From Paenibacillus sp. FSL R5-0623 (GTDB lineage: Bacteria; Bacillota; Bacilli; Paenibacillales; Paenibacillaceae): DNA of 64,000 nucleotides. The stretch is taken from NCBI RefSeq assembly GCF_037974265.1, contig NZ_CP150233.1:620001-684000 (forward strand). Reading direction: 5' to 3'. The position numbers and the translations under genes are program-made. The notes beneath the pieces were generated by a model. It was given only the letters and a program-made list of their open reading frames with translations, was not told where the DNA came from and searched no databases. Positions 26,265-39,018 of the stretch are shown here, one piece after another; position 1 is the stretch's first letter, and each line of letters opens with the position of its first letter.

Positions 26265-27485
26265 ATGAAGAATTGGAAACGCATGCTCTTATCTCTCACA
26301 ATCTCTGTAGGTTTGCTCGCATCTTCAGTACCAGCTATGGCTGCTCCACAAGGAACTTCCGTCAAGGTTAATGATCAAGCTGTGAAATATGCTACAGGAG
26401 CACCAATCCTGGAGAAAGGTACAACACTGGTTCCACTGCGGACTACGCTGGATGCTATGGACGTGAAGCTAACAACTGCGACAGATGATACGATCACGGC
26501 TGTAGTAGATGGCAAAACGATTACACTCAAAAGCAAGCTTACACGGATCAACGGTGTAACGTATGCGCCAATCCGTATCGTTGGTGATGCTGCGGGTTAT
26601 GAAGTTCGCTGGGATGCTGCAACGCGCACGGTGCTGTTGGTATCCAAAGGTGGAGCAACCGAAACTGCTCAAACCGGTGGACGTGGATTCATGTGGGAAG
26701 TTGAAAGTAATGGCAACACGGTCTATCTGGTAGGGTCCATGCATATTGCGGATGAGAGCTTCTATCCATTGCGTCCGGAGTTTGAAGAAGCCTTTGCGGA
26801 AGCTGATTATCTCGGGGTAGAGATTGATATTAGCAAAGCCGCTGACGAAGAGCAGCAAAAGCTGGTTCTAAGTCTGGGTTCGTATCAAGATGGAACAACA
26901 CTGAAAGACCACATTTCCAGTGAAACGTATAGTAAGCTGGGTGATGTATTGAAGAAAAATGGTCTGGAGTCTAACGCCTTGGATGCATTTAAGCCTTGGG
27001 TAGTAGAGAGCACACTTGCAAGTTTGAAGTCCACAACGGCAGGATACGAAGCGTCAGCAGGAGTGGATCTGTATTTCATCCAGAAAGCGATCGAGCGCAA
27101 ACTTCCAGTTATTGAGTTAGAGAGTTATCAATCTCAACTTGGCATGTTTAACGACTTTTCCAAAGAAACACAAGAGGAAACACTGAAAGCAACAATCGAA
27201 AACTTCGACGTGTTGGATAACAGTGTGAAAGAAATGGCTGAGATGTGGAAAACGGGTAATGACGAGCAACTGCTTGAACTGACAAACAGCTTCTCCACTA
27301 ACGAGGAATATAACAAAGCGATGCTGGTTGATCGTAACATTGGTATGGCGGACAAAATCGATGGTTACTTGAAAAACGGCAAAAGTGAGGAATATTTCAT
27401 TGTTGTTGGTGCGGCACATTACTTGGGTGATCACGGCATCGTGAAACTGCTTGAGGATAAAGGATATAAAGTAGAACGTAAATAA
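26265..27485 (+). CDS. Secreted TraB/GumN-family protein with N-terminal copper-amine-oxidase-like domain
   Basis: 406 aa. Sec signal peptide with cleavage near AMAA (~25-28). Residues ~35-125 form a copper amine oxidase N-terminal-like domain (GTTLVPLRTTLDAM, then GVTYAPIRIVGDAAGYEVRW), common in Paenibacillus secreted proteins. Residues ~140-405 are a TraB/GumN (Tiki-like) domain: the paired GSMHIAD and VVGAAHYLGDHG His motifs and the central EID are present. TraB/Tiki proteins are proposed metalloproteases. GGAGATTACATA precedes the ATG. Monocistronic. Confidence 0.88.
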   Translation: MKNWKRMLLSLTISVGLLASSVPAMAAPQGTSVKVNDQAVKYATGAPILEKGTTLVPLRTTLDAMDVKLTTATDDTITAVVDGKTITLKSKLTRINGVTYAPIRIVGDAAGYEVRWDAATRTVLLVSKGGATETAQTGGRGFMWEVESNGNTVYLVGSMHIADESFYPLRPEFEEAFAEADYLGVEIDISKAADEEQQKLVLSLGSYQDGTTLKDHISSETYSKLGDVLKKNGLESNALDAFKPWVVESTLASLKSTTAGYEASAGVDLYFIQKAIERKLPVIELESYQSQLGMFNDFSKETQEETLKATIENFDVLDNSVKEMAEMWKTGNDEQLLELTNSFSTNEEYNKAMLVDRNIGMADKIDGYLKNGKSEEYFIVVGAAHYLGDHGIVKLLEDKGYKVERK

Positions 27486-27500
27486 ATATAGATTACTATA

Positions 27501-27548
27501 GAAGGTAACCCTTTTGTCTCGAATATAAGAGTTGAGAGGGTTACCTTC
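27501..27548 (+). terminator. Hairpin after the TraB/GumN gene
   Basis: GAAGGTAACCC pairs perfectly with GGGTTACCTTC. The tail is ATATATAG rather than a T-run, so efficiency is uncertain. Confidence 0.55.
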
Positions 27549-27682
27549 ATATATAGAACAAAGACAGATTAAATAAAGAAGATCAAGCTGCAGGTTAATA
27601 CAATTGAACTTAAGAGTTCATTGTAGATTGAAGGTCCTTAATATGGTTAGATCGTGGATTCGATATATTTTGAAATTAACTC

Positions 27683-27712
27683 TTTACAAGTGTATGTTCT
27701 ACATGGTATATT
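27683..27712 (+). promoter_or_regulatory. rRNA operon promoter P1
   Basis: TTTACA, an 18-bp spacer and TATATT, about 300 bp upstream of the 16S gene. Confidence 0.6.
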
Positions 27713-27793
27713 CTATTTCCGGCCAAAAAAACACGAGATACACGGTGCGGCAAGCGAATAAAATAAGCTTCGAAAGAAACTTAAAAAAAGAGC

Positions 27794-27822
27794 TTGCAAA
27801 GTTGGTTCGGACATGATATTAT
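27794..27822 (+). promoter_or_regulatory. rRNA operon promoter P2
   Basis: TTGCAA (27794-27799), a 17-bp spacer and TATTAT (27817-27822), followed by a leader with boxA. Tandem P1/P2 promoters are normal for Bacillales rrn operons. Confidence 0.7.
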
Positions 27823-27865
27823 ATAAGAGTTGCTGAAGAGAACAATATTCGGTAACGAAACAAGT

Positions 27866-27880
27866 TTGATCTTTGAAAAC
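27866..27880 (+). promoter_or_regulatory. boxA-like antitermination element in the rrn leader
   Basis: TTGATCTTTGAAAAC matches the boxA-type sequence that recruits Nus factors in rRNA leaders. A second copy lies in the 16S-23S spacer. Confidence 0.65.
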
Positions 27881-28018
27881 TGAACAACGAGTGAGTAAAC
27901 ATTCTGCTTGCAGAATGAACGCAAAAGTCGAGACAAGCCTTGGCTTGAATCGACTGGAGCATAAATGAGATTTTTAATCTCGTCAGATTCAAAATGAGCT
28001 TATCGCTCTTTTCAATAC

Positions 28019-29575
<1,557 letters not shown>

Positions 29576-29693
29576 TGGAGAATCGTTTCCTGCAACGGAA
29601 ACATTCAAATACGCAGCTTAGCTGCAAAACTACTCACTCGTTGCTCAGTTTTGAGAGCTCAAACTCTCAAACAGCTTGCTTTTGCATGGAGCT

Positions 29694-29707
29694 TGTTCTT
29701 TGAAAAC
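29694..29707 (+). promoter_or_regulatory. boxA in the 16S-23S spacer
   Basis: TGTTCTTTGAAAAC matches the boxA core. The 307-bp spacer (29575-29881) carries no tRNA; apart from boxA it has only short hairpins such as GAGAGCTCAAACTCTC. Confidence 0.7.
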
Positions 29708-29881
29708 TAGATATCGAAACGAAACAAACGCGAATTAGAACATTCCTTTTTAGCTGAACTTGTGTTAAACAAGTTTCAATAAAAACGGTAGATTGCTGGA
29801 GCGAGTGATCGAAATGGAGCGACTTTTGGATTTGGACGTAGTCCAAACCAAGCGGAGCGACAGCTCGAACACGAGCGCAAT

Positions 29882-32808
<2,927 letters not shown>

Positions 32809-32884
32809 ATAGCAAGTGATAATTCGCATGTTTCGTTTCGAATCTAGTTTTCAGAGAACAACACTCTGAAATGTAAGCTACGCG

Positions 32885-33001
32885 TTTGGTGGCGATGGCG
32901 GAGGGGTTCCACACGTACCCATCCCGAACACGACCGTTAAGCCCTCTAGCGCCGATGGTACTTGGACCGCAGGGTCCTGGGAGAGTAGGACGCCGCCAAG
33001 C
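32885..33001 (+). rRNA. rrf: 5S ribosomal RNA
   Basis: About 117 nt, TTTGGTGGCGATGGCGGAGG to GTAGGACGCCGCCAAGC. The terminal TTTGGTGGCG/CGCCGCCAAGC helix and the CCCGAACACG loop are readable. Last gene of the rrn operon. Confidence 0.97.
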
Positions 33002-33007
33002 AATAGG

Positions 33008-33043
33008 AAGACACACTTGATGATATCGAGTGTGTCTTTTTTG
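33008..33043 (+). terminator. rRNA operon terminator
   Basis: AAGACACACT pairs with AGTGTGTCTT, followed by a six-T run, immediately after 5S. Confidence 0.92.
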
Positions 33044-33161
33044 TGTTACTATTTTATACATTGCATATAAAGAATTGAGTGAAAGCCGATAGGTCTTCCC
33101 TGCGTTGTATGACATTCCGTAAGTAAACAAATACAGTGTGATTCCTACGACTTAGTATATT

Positions 33162-33584
33162 TTAATATTGAATTTGGTAATCTCCTCCGCCACCATTAGG
33201 TGAGTACCCTACGATTTTATGGTAACCATACAGATTCCCTAAAGTGATGTTTTTCGTTCTCAAGTCTGATGCGATTACTCGTCCACTTCCCTTCAAATTT
33301 CCACTCATATCAACAACATTAAATACATATTCCCCAGTCGAACGAGGAAGAAAAGAAAACGTGACATTTCCACTCAAATAGATATCCGTTGAGTAACCTC
33401 CATCGAAATACTCTACTATAAGGTTTTGGGCAAAGATAGCAGCTTCTTGTTCCTGTTTTATCTGAGCATCTTGTGAAGGGATTATAGGCATAGACGTTTC
33501 ATCAGCAAATACTGGTGAAACAGATGCTAGGAGCAAAGCCATGGAAGAGAGAGCTGAAATTGCAGTTTTTTGATATTTCTTCAC
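33162..33584 (-). CDS. Secreted protein of unknown function (140 aa)
   Basis: GTG start behind AAAAGGAG; an in-frame upstream ATG would place extra residues before the signal peptide and lacks a site. Signal peptide: KKYQKTAISALSS, a hydrophobic core, then SVSPVFA-DE (cleavage ~27). The mature part contains YLSGNVTFSFLPRSTGEYVF and a Gly-rich C terminus (NGGGGDYQIQY), suggesting a small beta-rich exported domain. Not recognised. Monocistronic. Confidence 0.6.
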   Translation of the reverse strand: MKKYQKTAISALSSMALLLASVSPVFADETSMPIIPSQDAQIKQEQEAAIFAQNLIVEYFDGGYSTDIYLSGNVTFSFLPRSTGEYVFNVVDMSGNLKGSGRVIASDLRTKNITLGNLYGYHKIVGYSPNGGGGDYQIQY

Positions 33585-33890
33585 AATCGAACATCTCCTT
33601 TTCATATATAAAAGTCGAGATTGATCATACTCACAGTAGCTTTCCTCACAGTCATTTCCTAGGATAAAAGTGAGGGGAGGTCTGGCGCCGTATATAGTTT
33701 GACAAGACAACCATACTCCAATTAACAAATATATACAATTATTTAAAGATAGTTTTATATCCTATTTTTGTTAAATATACACTTTATTCATACATCATTC
33801 ACATTTTCTATAGCTATAGTGCTCAAGCAACCGTTAATAGCAATGGACGATACGATATTTGGTTCTGATTATATTTGCTTCAAGCATAAC

Positions 33891-33937
33891 AAAGCCCTGC
33901 CCGATCTATGTAGACCGAGCAGGGCTTTATCTTTTCT
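33891..33937. terminator. Bidirectional terminator
   Basis: AAAGCCCTGC pairs perfectly with GCAGGGCTTT, with an inner CGATCTA/TAGACCG. It lies 26 bp beyond the MATE gene stop on the minus strand. The rest of the 379-bp gap (33585-33963) shows nothing. Confidence 0.75.
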
Positions 33938-33963
33938 CTATACGTTCATTTAATCCATTATGG

Positions 33964-35319
33964 CTACTCAGGACGCAACGCGTTTATTCGATCCGTAAGG
34001 GATCGTTTTCTATAGTACAGGGCTATGGTTGCGAGAACCAGCATTTCAGACAGCGGTACGGCAAGCCACACACCCGTGACACCAAAGAATGAAGGGAGAA
34101 TTGCAATCAACGCAATCATGATGATCATTTCACGCGCAGCTGTGATCCAAATGGCCATTTTGGCATTGCCTACAGATTGGAAATAGGTGCTCATGACAAA
34201 GTTAACACCCATAAACACATAGGCAAATGTAAATATACGTAATCCGTAAACGGCATTATCCGTTACGCCACTACTGAAGTTTCCAAAGATTTGCACGAAA
34301 TAAGGTGCACCGATCTGAACAACAACCAGTAACAGCAGACCGCATGCCAGAGCTGTTTTAGTGGCTAAACGTATCGTTTGTTGTACCCGTTTAATCTGGT
34401 TGGCACCGTGATAATAGCTTATCAGAGGCTGGGCAGCAGATGCCAGACCCAGGAAAGCCAACAATACAACACCATGAATATAGTTCAATACGGTAAAGGA
34501 TGCTACACCATCCGTGCCCGCAATGCGGTCCATGGAGATATTGTGAGAGACAGAGAAGACCGACATGCCGAGTTCAGCCAGAAAGCTGGGGAAACCAATG
34601 AGTAGAAGGGAAGCCAGCAGTTTGTTGTTCCATTTGAATCGGGTGAATGTGAGATTATTTGTTTTTTTGAAAAAGTGAGTGAACAGGACAAGTAGCGCAA
34701 GAGACGCTGATATAATAGTACCGATGGCCACACCGCGTACACCCCATTCGAGTACATACAATGTTATATAATTGATGATGATATTGGCTACAGCAAACGT
34801 AATCTGAGCGTACATGGACGTGTTGGGATTACCATCGTTTCGTACAAAGATAGAGAGTGCATTCTCAATCGTGAAAACGAACCCGAACAATAACATGATA
34901 TTCATATAGTCCGAAGCAAACGGGAATGTCTCAGCGTTAGCACCGAGGGAGTATACTAGCTTGTCTTTGAACGTAAATGCAGTATATCCAATGGCTATCG
35001 TAACTAGCATAATCAGCATAATGGATTTTGTGAAAATTTGTTTGGCTGATGTGATATCTTTTCTACCCATAGCGTTTGAGTACAAGGTTGCCCCGCCCAT
35101 ACCGATCCACAACGACATAGCAACAAAAAGTGTGTAAACAGGTGAGGCAATGCCGATTCCCGCCATCGCGGTAGAACCCAGTTTGTGTCCAACCATAATG
35201 CCGTCGATAATAAAATTAAAAGCAACTACCAGCATCCCCAATACAGAAGGCACGAGGTAGCTTATAAAAGCTTTACCTACAGATTGCCCTTCCAAGGGAT
35301 GCGTCCAATTCGTATTCAT
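33964..35319 (-). CDS. MATE family efflux transporter
   Basis: Cation-coupled multidrug exporter, 451 aa, 12 membrane helices in two homologous halves. Typical segments: LVPSVLGMLVVAFNFIIDGIMVG, a GIGMASP-like loop (GIGIASP), NYITLYVLEWGVRGVAIGT and GVTGVWLAVPLSE. It most resembles MepA-type MATE pumps, which are often drug-inducible. GGAGGT precedes the ATG. Two 21-bp direct repeats upstream look like operators. Confidence 0.93.
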   Translation of the reverse strand: MNTNWTHPLEGQSVGKAFISYLVPSVLGMLVVAFNFIIDGIMVGHKLGSTAMAGIGIASPVYTLFVAMSLWIGMGGATLYSNAMGRKDITSAKQIFTKSIMLIMLVTIAIGYTAFTFKDKLVYSLGANAETFPFASDYMNIMLLFGFVFTIENALSIFVRNDGNPNTSMYAQITFAVANIIINYITLYVLEWGVRGVAIGTIISASLALLVLFTHFFKKTNNLTFTRFKWNNKLLASLLLIGFPSFLAELGMSVFSVSHNISMDRIAGTDGVASFTVLNYIHGVVLLAFLGLASAAQPLISYYHGANQIKRVQQTIRLATKTALACGLLLLVVVQIGAPYFVQIFGNFSSGVTDNAVYGLRIFTFAYVFMGVNFVMSTYFQSVGNAKMAIWITAAREMIIMIALIAILPSFFGVTGVWLAVPLSEMLVLATIALYYRKRSLTDRINALRPE

Positions 35320-35336
35320 AATGACCTCCGTTAGTA

Positions 35337-35385
35337 TACTGAATGTTCATTTTGCATTTAATAATACTGAACGTTCGTTCTGTAT
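35337..35385 (-). promoter_or_regulatory. Two 21-bp direct repeats, putative TetR- or MarR-type operators of the MATE gene
   Basis: The copies at 35337-35357 and 35365-35385 differ at four positions, all transitions, and share TACTGAAyGTTCrTTyTGyAT. Their starts are 28 bp apart, placing them on one DNA face after nearly three turns. Each contains the small dyad GAAyGTTC. A TATTAT hexamer on the minus strand (35361-35366) lies between and into the second copy. No regulator gene is adjacent. Confidence 0.6.
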
Positions 35386-35481
35386 GATAACACGTCGTGA
35401 ATTCTCTTGGCAACTTTTGCGTTTAAATATCGTTTATGTGGTAGAGTAGGTGGATATTTATAAAGCGGGAGGATTCTCTTG

Positions 35482-36216
35482 ATGAAACAAAATAAATACG
35501 ATGAATCTGAATTTTTCAATAACTATAGTAAGATGGCACGTTCCGTTCAAGGGCTGGATGCAGCGGGGGAGTGGCATGAACTGCAGACTCTTTTGCCTGA
35601 TTTGAAGGACAAGCGTGTGCTGGATTTGGGATGTGGTTTTGGCTGGCACTGCCGGTATGCGCGAGAGCAGCAAGCGAGTTCAGTGATCGGAGTAGATTTG
35701 TCTGAAAATATGCTTCAGCGTGCTCGTGAAATGACGGACGATCCGCAGATCCGGTACGAGCAGCTGGCGATTGAAGATATTGATTTTGCACCGGGACAAT
35801 TCGACGTTGTGATCAGTTCACTTGCTTTGCATTATATTGAAAGGTTAGACACGGTGTACGCTAAGATCAATGATTGTCTCGTAGAAGGGGGCACATTTGT
35901 ACTATCTACCGAACATCCCATCTTCACCGCTCGTGCTGCGCAGGATTGGCATTACGGACCCACAGGTGAGACTCTTCACTGGCCCGTGGATGATTACCAC
36001 GATGAAGGGGAACGTGTGGCGAACTTTTTGAATCAGGATGTGGTCAAATATCATCGCACACTGGCAACATATCTCAATGAACTGATTAAGGCGGGGTTTG
36101 CTATTCAAAAAGTGGCTGAATCCAAACCATCACCGGAGATGATTGAACAGGTTCCTGGCATGCGAGACGAGAATCGGAGACCGATGTTTCTGATGATTGC
36201 TGCGGTTAAAGTATAA
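35482..36216 (+). CDS. Class I SAM-dependent methyltransferase
   Basis: 244 aa. SAM-binding motif I VLDLGCGFGWHCRYA (~46-60), motif II acidic residue in VIGVDLSENML, and QFDVVISSLALHYI (motif IV region). The fold is that of UbiE/small-molecule methyltransferases; the substrate cannot be inferred. ATG at 35482 chosen because GGGAGG lies 9 nt upstream; an in-frame TTG directly before it is also possible. Divergent from the MATE gene. Confidence 0.85.
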   Translation: MKQNKYDESEFFNNYSKMARSVQGLDAAGEWHELQTLLPDLKDKRVLDLGCGFGWHCRYAREQQASSVIGVDLSENMLQRAREMTDDPQIRYEQLAIEDIDFAPGQFDVVISSLALHYIERLDTVYAKINDCLVEGGTFVLSTEHPIFTARAAQDWHYGPTGETLHWPVDDYHDEGERVANFLNQDVVKYHRTLATYLNELIKAGFAIQKVAESKPSPEMIEQVPGMRDENRRPMFLMIAAVKV

Positions 36217-36324
36217 CGAAGAAAATGATACGTTAGACTAGAGGGCAGAAAGTAACTGAGGAAGTGGTGCGTTCGCCAAAAGCTTACTGATAGAGATTTC
36301 AAAATTAGCAAAATTTGAAGGAAT

Positions 36325-36365
36325 CAGCGTGTTCAGCGATGTTGAACATGCTGGTTTTTTATTTT
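36325..36365 (+). terminator. Terminator after the methyltransferase gene
   Basis: CAGCGTGTTCA pairs with TGAACATGCTG (one G-U pair), followed by GTTTTTTATTTT. Confidence 0.85.
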
Positions 36366-36446
36366 GCTACAATAATAAGAAATAATGTCCAAAACAGGGA
36401 ACCAAACCACATTAGACTCAGTCATATTAAGTGAGGTGAACAACAG

Positions 36447-37025
36447 TTGGATGATCAATTACTGGCACAGGCTCAGACCATAGACAATTACACACTTAGC
36501 AGCATAATGGATGACTACGGAAATGACGTGTGGAATTACGCTTATTTTCAGACCAAAAGTGCCGAACAGGCAGACGAATTGTCACAGGAGGTATTTATTC
36601 GGGCGTACTCGGGGATCGCTCTTTATCGTGGGGATTGCTCACTGAAAACATGGCTGTTGACGATTACTAGGAACACGACTTTTACATATCGAAAATCCAG
36701 ATTCTTTCGTAGTAGCCTGTGGGGAGAGACGTTACCCATTGAGACAGAGCGTGGGGATTCGAGCCAAAGAGTCATGATTGCAGAGCAGCCTGCACATCCT
36801 TCGGCCGAGATGGAAGTGATGCGTAAGGAGCATATCCATGAAATCTGGGATATTGTTCTGGCGTTGCCGAAGAAGTTCCGGGAGATTCTTTTGCTGAATC
36901 TGAAATATGAGCTTACGACGAGTGAGATTGCTGAGATATTGAAAATCAGCTCAGGCACAGTAAAATCCAGACTTTCCCGAGGTAAGGACAAGGTACGGAA
37001 ACAATGGGAGGAGCGAAGCAAATGA
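36447..37025 (+). CDS. ECF-type RNA polymerase sigma factor
   Basis: 192 aa. Region 2 at ~20-85 (DVWNYAYFQTKSAEQADELS, QEVFIRAYSGI), region 4 at ~130-185 (LALPKKFREILLLNLKYELT, TSEIAEILKISSGTVKSRLS). TTG start behind GAGGTGAA. The stop overlaps the ATG of the next gene (ATGA), the usual sigma/anti-sigma coupling. A GGAACC element at 36398-36403 with CAGTC about 15 bp on could be an autoregulated ECF promoter, but the fit is weak. Confidence 0.92.
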   Translation: MDDQLLAQAQTIDNYTLSSIMDDYGNDVWNYAYFQTKSAEQADELSQEVFIRAYSGIALYRGDCSLKTWLLTITRNTTFTYRKSRFFRSSLWGETLPIETERGDSSQRVMIAEQPAHPSAEMEVMRKEHIHEIWDIVLALPKKFREILLLNLKYELTTSEIAEILKISSGTVKSRLSRGKDKVRKQWEERSK

Positions 37026-38305
37026 GACACAAGGATGAGCAATGGGAGAAGGAAATCCGGAAGGGACCGTTTGCTTCGTCTCCTTTTACGGAGGATCACA
37101 AGCGAAAGGTGCTTCAACAGGTGGAGTGGATGAAGAAGTCGGAAGAGGGGAGCAAGGGAGATAGGTCAGAGGACAGTTCCAGGGCATCCAGGCCGTTTAG
37201 ACCGCAAGTAGGTAACGTGTCACGCAAGCGTCACCCTAGAAGAGGGACTCTTGTTGCCGGCATGGGTGCGTTGGTTATTGCTGCTGGATTGTTCCTATGG
37301 ATCTGGGATGATGGACAGCTGGTAAAACCCATGATCGAGCAGGTCTATCCGACAGCAGCGTTACAGTTATCCGATGGTTTTAACACGAATCTGCTAACCG
37401 ACAAAATGAAAAGAAATGTTGCGACTACGATGCGAGATGATCTGGGTAAACAGCTGAAGATTAAGAAAGTGGAAGACTTGCCTGTGTCCGGCAGAATATA
37501 TGTAGAGGCTGGAAATGAAAGCGAGAAGGAGTATGCACAGATATGGCTTGATGCGACAACAGGAAATCTGCGTGAAGTACAGATGAGACGTGAGATGCAG
37601 CCAAGCGAGCTGGAGCACCGTTATCTGCGTCAAGTTCCATCTCTTTTGCAAAGTATAGGCAGCACTCCAACGCTTAAACCTGCATCAGTCCAACGTTCTG
37701 TGAGTATGAAGCAAGGGGAATTGGAGCCGATATCACATACGACATTAGCGTTAGAAAATGAGACTGGTAATGGTTATGGGGAGATTGTATGGCAGCAGGA
37801 CAAGGCTGTATCGATAACAGGCGACCTTAGACCTGATCAAATATCACAGGCAGCGCTGGCGGATGCCAGAAAAGCGATTGAGGCTCTGTCTGGTAAAGCC
37901 AATCTTGATCTGGTAAGAGCAAGCCGAAGCAAAGATGATGAACTCGGCAAGGATACAGTCTCCTTTTCCTTTAAAGATAACTACTTTGTCCAGATGACCG
38001 AAGGAAAAGAGGGCTTGGGTTATACGGTTGGGGATGCTAATCATTATGAGCAAGACTTTGCAGACTGGGAAGAAATAGAGGCTTATTATCAGGAACTATA
38101 TAACATACAGGAGTCTCTTCTTAGAGGAGAGGTAGAACCTATAATTAAAAAAATATTTAAAATGGATCTTCAAGCGTATAAACTTCACCGTGATCCTGAC
38201 CATCCAGGCATGGTCACATTTGAACTGGAGTCGAGCACGGATGTTTTTCAGGTTGAATACAGGGAAGATGGACGGATCAAGATGATCACCAGAGGTGAGT
38301 TATAG
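37022..38305 (+). CDS. Membrane-anchored protein, putative anti-sigma factor
   Basis: 427 aa, translationally coupled to the ECF sigma gene (GGGAGGAG upstream, 4-nt overlap). About 80 cytoplasmic residues precede one membrane helix (GTLVAGMGALVIAAGLFLWI, ~77-96); a large extracytoplasmic domain of about 325 residues follows. The N terminus has no HxxxCxxC zinc anti-sigma motif, so the sigma-binding mode, if any, differs from ZAS proteins. Repeated beta-rich stretches (QIWLDATTGNLREVQM, VTFELESSTDVFQVEY) recall PepSY-like folds. Role inferred from position. Confidence 0.65.
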   Translation: MRHKDEQWEKEIRKGPFASSPFTEDHKRKVLQQVEWMKKSEEGSKGDRSEDSSRASRPFRPQVGNVSRKRHPRRGTLVAGMGALVIAAGLFLWIWDDGQLVKPMIEQVYPTAALQLSDGFNTNLLTDKMKRNVATTMRDDLGKQLKIKKVEDLPVSGRIYVEAGNESEKEYAQIWLDATTGNLREVQMRREMQPSELEHRYLRQVPSLLQSIGSTPTLKPASVQRSVSMKQGELEPISHTTLALENETGNGYGEIVWQQDKAVSITGDLRPDQISQAALADARKAIEALSGKANLDLVRASRSKDDELGKDTVSFSFKDNYFVQMTEGKEGLGYTVGDANHYEQDFADWEEIEAYYQELYNIQESLLRGEVEPIIKKIFKMDLQAYKLHRDPDHPGMVTFELESSTDVFQVEYREDGRIKMITRGEL

Positions 38306-38364
38306 GGCTTGATCTTATATGTTACAATTTACTTCATAGATGGGATGAGTATAAGGAGATAACG

Positions 38365-38823
38365 ATGAAATATTTGGTAAGTTCATGTCTGGCGGGGGTA
38401 GCTTGCCGTTACAATGGAACAGCGAGCCTGGATGTGAAGATTCAGGAGCTTGTGGAGCAGGAGCAGGCTAAGATGGTATGCCCAGAGCTGCTTGGCGGCT
38501 TCTCCACTCCACGGGAACCGGCTGAAATTATTGGTGGCACAGGCAAGGACGTGCTGGCAGGCACTGCAAAAGTGATCGAGAAAAGTGGCAAGGACGTCAC
38601 AGAGCTGTATATCAAGGGAGCCTATCAGACGCTCGAATGGGCGCGAGAATTGAATGTATCGTGTGTGGTACTGAAGGAGTTTAGTCCGTCCTGTGGTACA
38701 CAGATGATCTATGATGGGAATTTTGCCAATAAAAAGGTAGCTGGAGAAGGTGTCACCTCAGCATTGCTGAGACAAGAAGGATATACCGTTATTTCTGAAA
38801 ATGAATTTATGGAGCAACTATAG
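38365..38823 (+). CDS. DUF523 family protein
   Basis: 152 aa. Family signatures: YLVSSCLAGVACRYNG at the N terminus, VCPELLGGFSTPREPAEI, and KEFSPSCGT with its conserved Cys. DUF523 proteins are common in Firmicutes; conserved cysteines suggest cofactor or metal binding. Function unproven. Own start with AAGGAG upstream; a terminator follows. Confidence 0.9.
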   Translation: MKYLVSSCLAGVACRYNGTASLDVKIQELVEQEQAKMVCPELLGGFSTPREPAEIIGGTGKDVLAGTAKVIEKSGKDVTELYIKGAYQTLEWARELNVSCVVLKEFSPSCGTQMIYDGNFANKKVAGEGVTSALLRQEGYTVISENEFMEQL

Positions 38824-38849
38824 GTCGCACAGATATCGTTTCATATTCA

Positions 38850-38890
38850 CAGAAAAGCCGCTGGATTATATTCTGGCGGCTTTTCTGTTG
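38850..38890 (+). terminator. Rho-independent terminator
   Basis: CAGAAAAGCCGC pairs with GCGGCTTTTCTG, then TTG. A perfect 12-bp stem with an internal T-run. Confidence 0.85.
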
Positions 38891-39018
38891 TCTCCCATTT
38901 CTTTTCTCATTAAAAGAATAAAGTCAATTTTCCTGAAATGCTAACAAACAATATGGATACATACGATATAGATATAAGATATATAAGGCTATCTACTATT
39001 TAAAGTGGGGGAATAATC

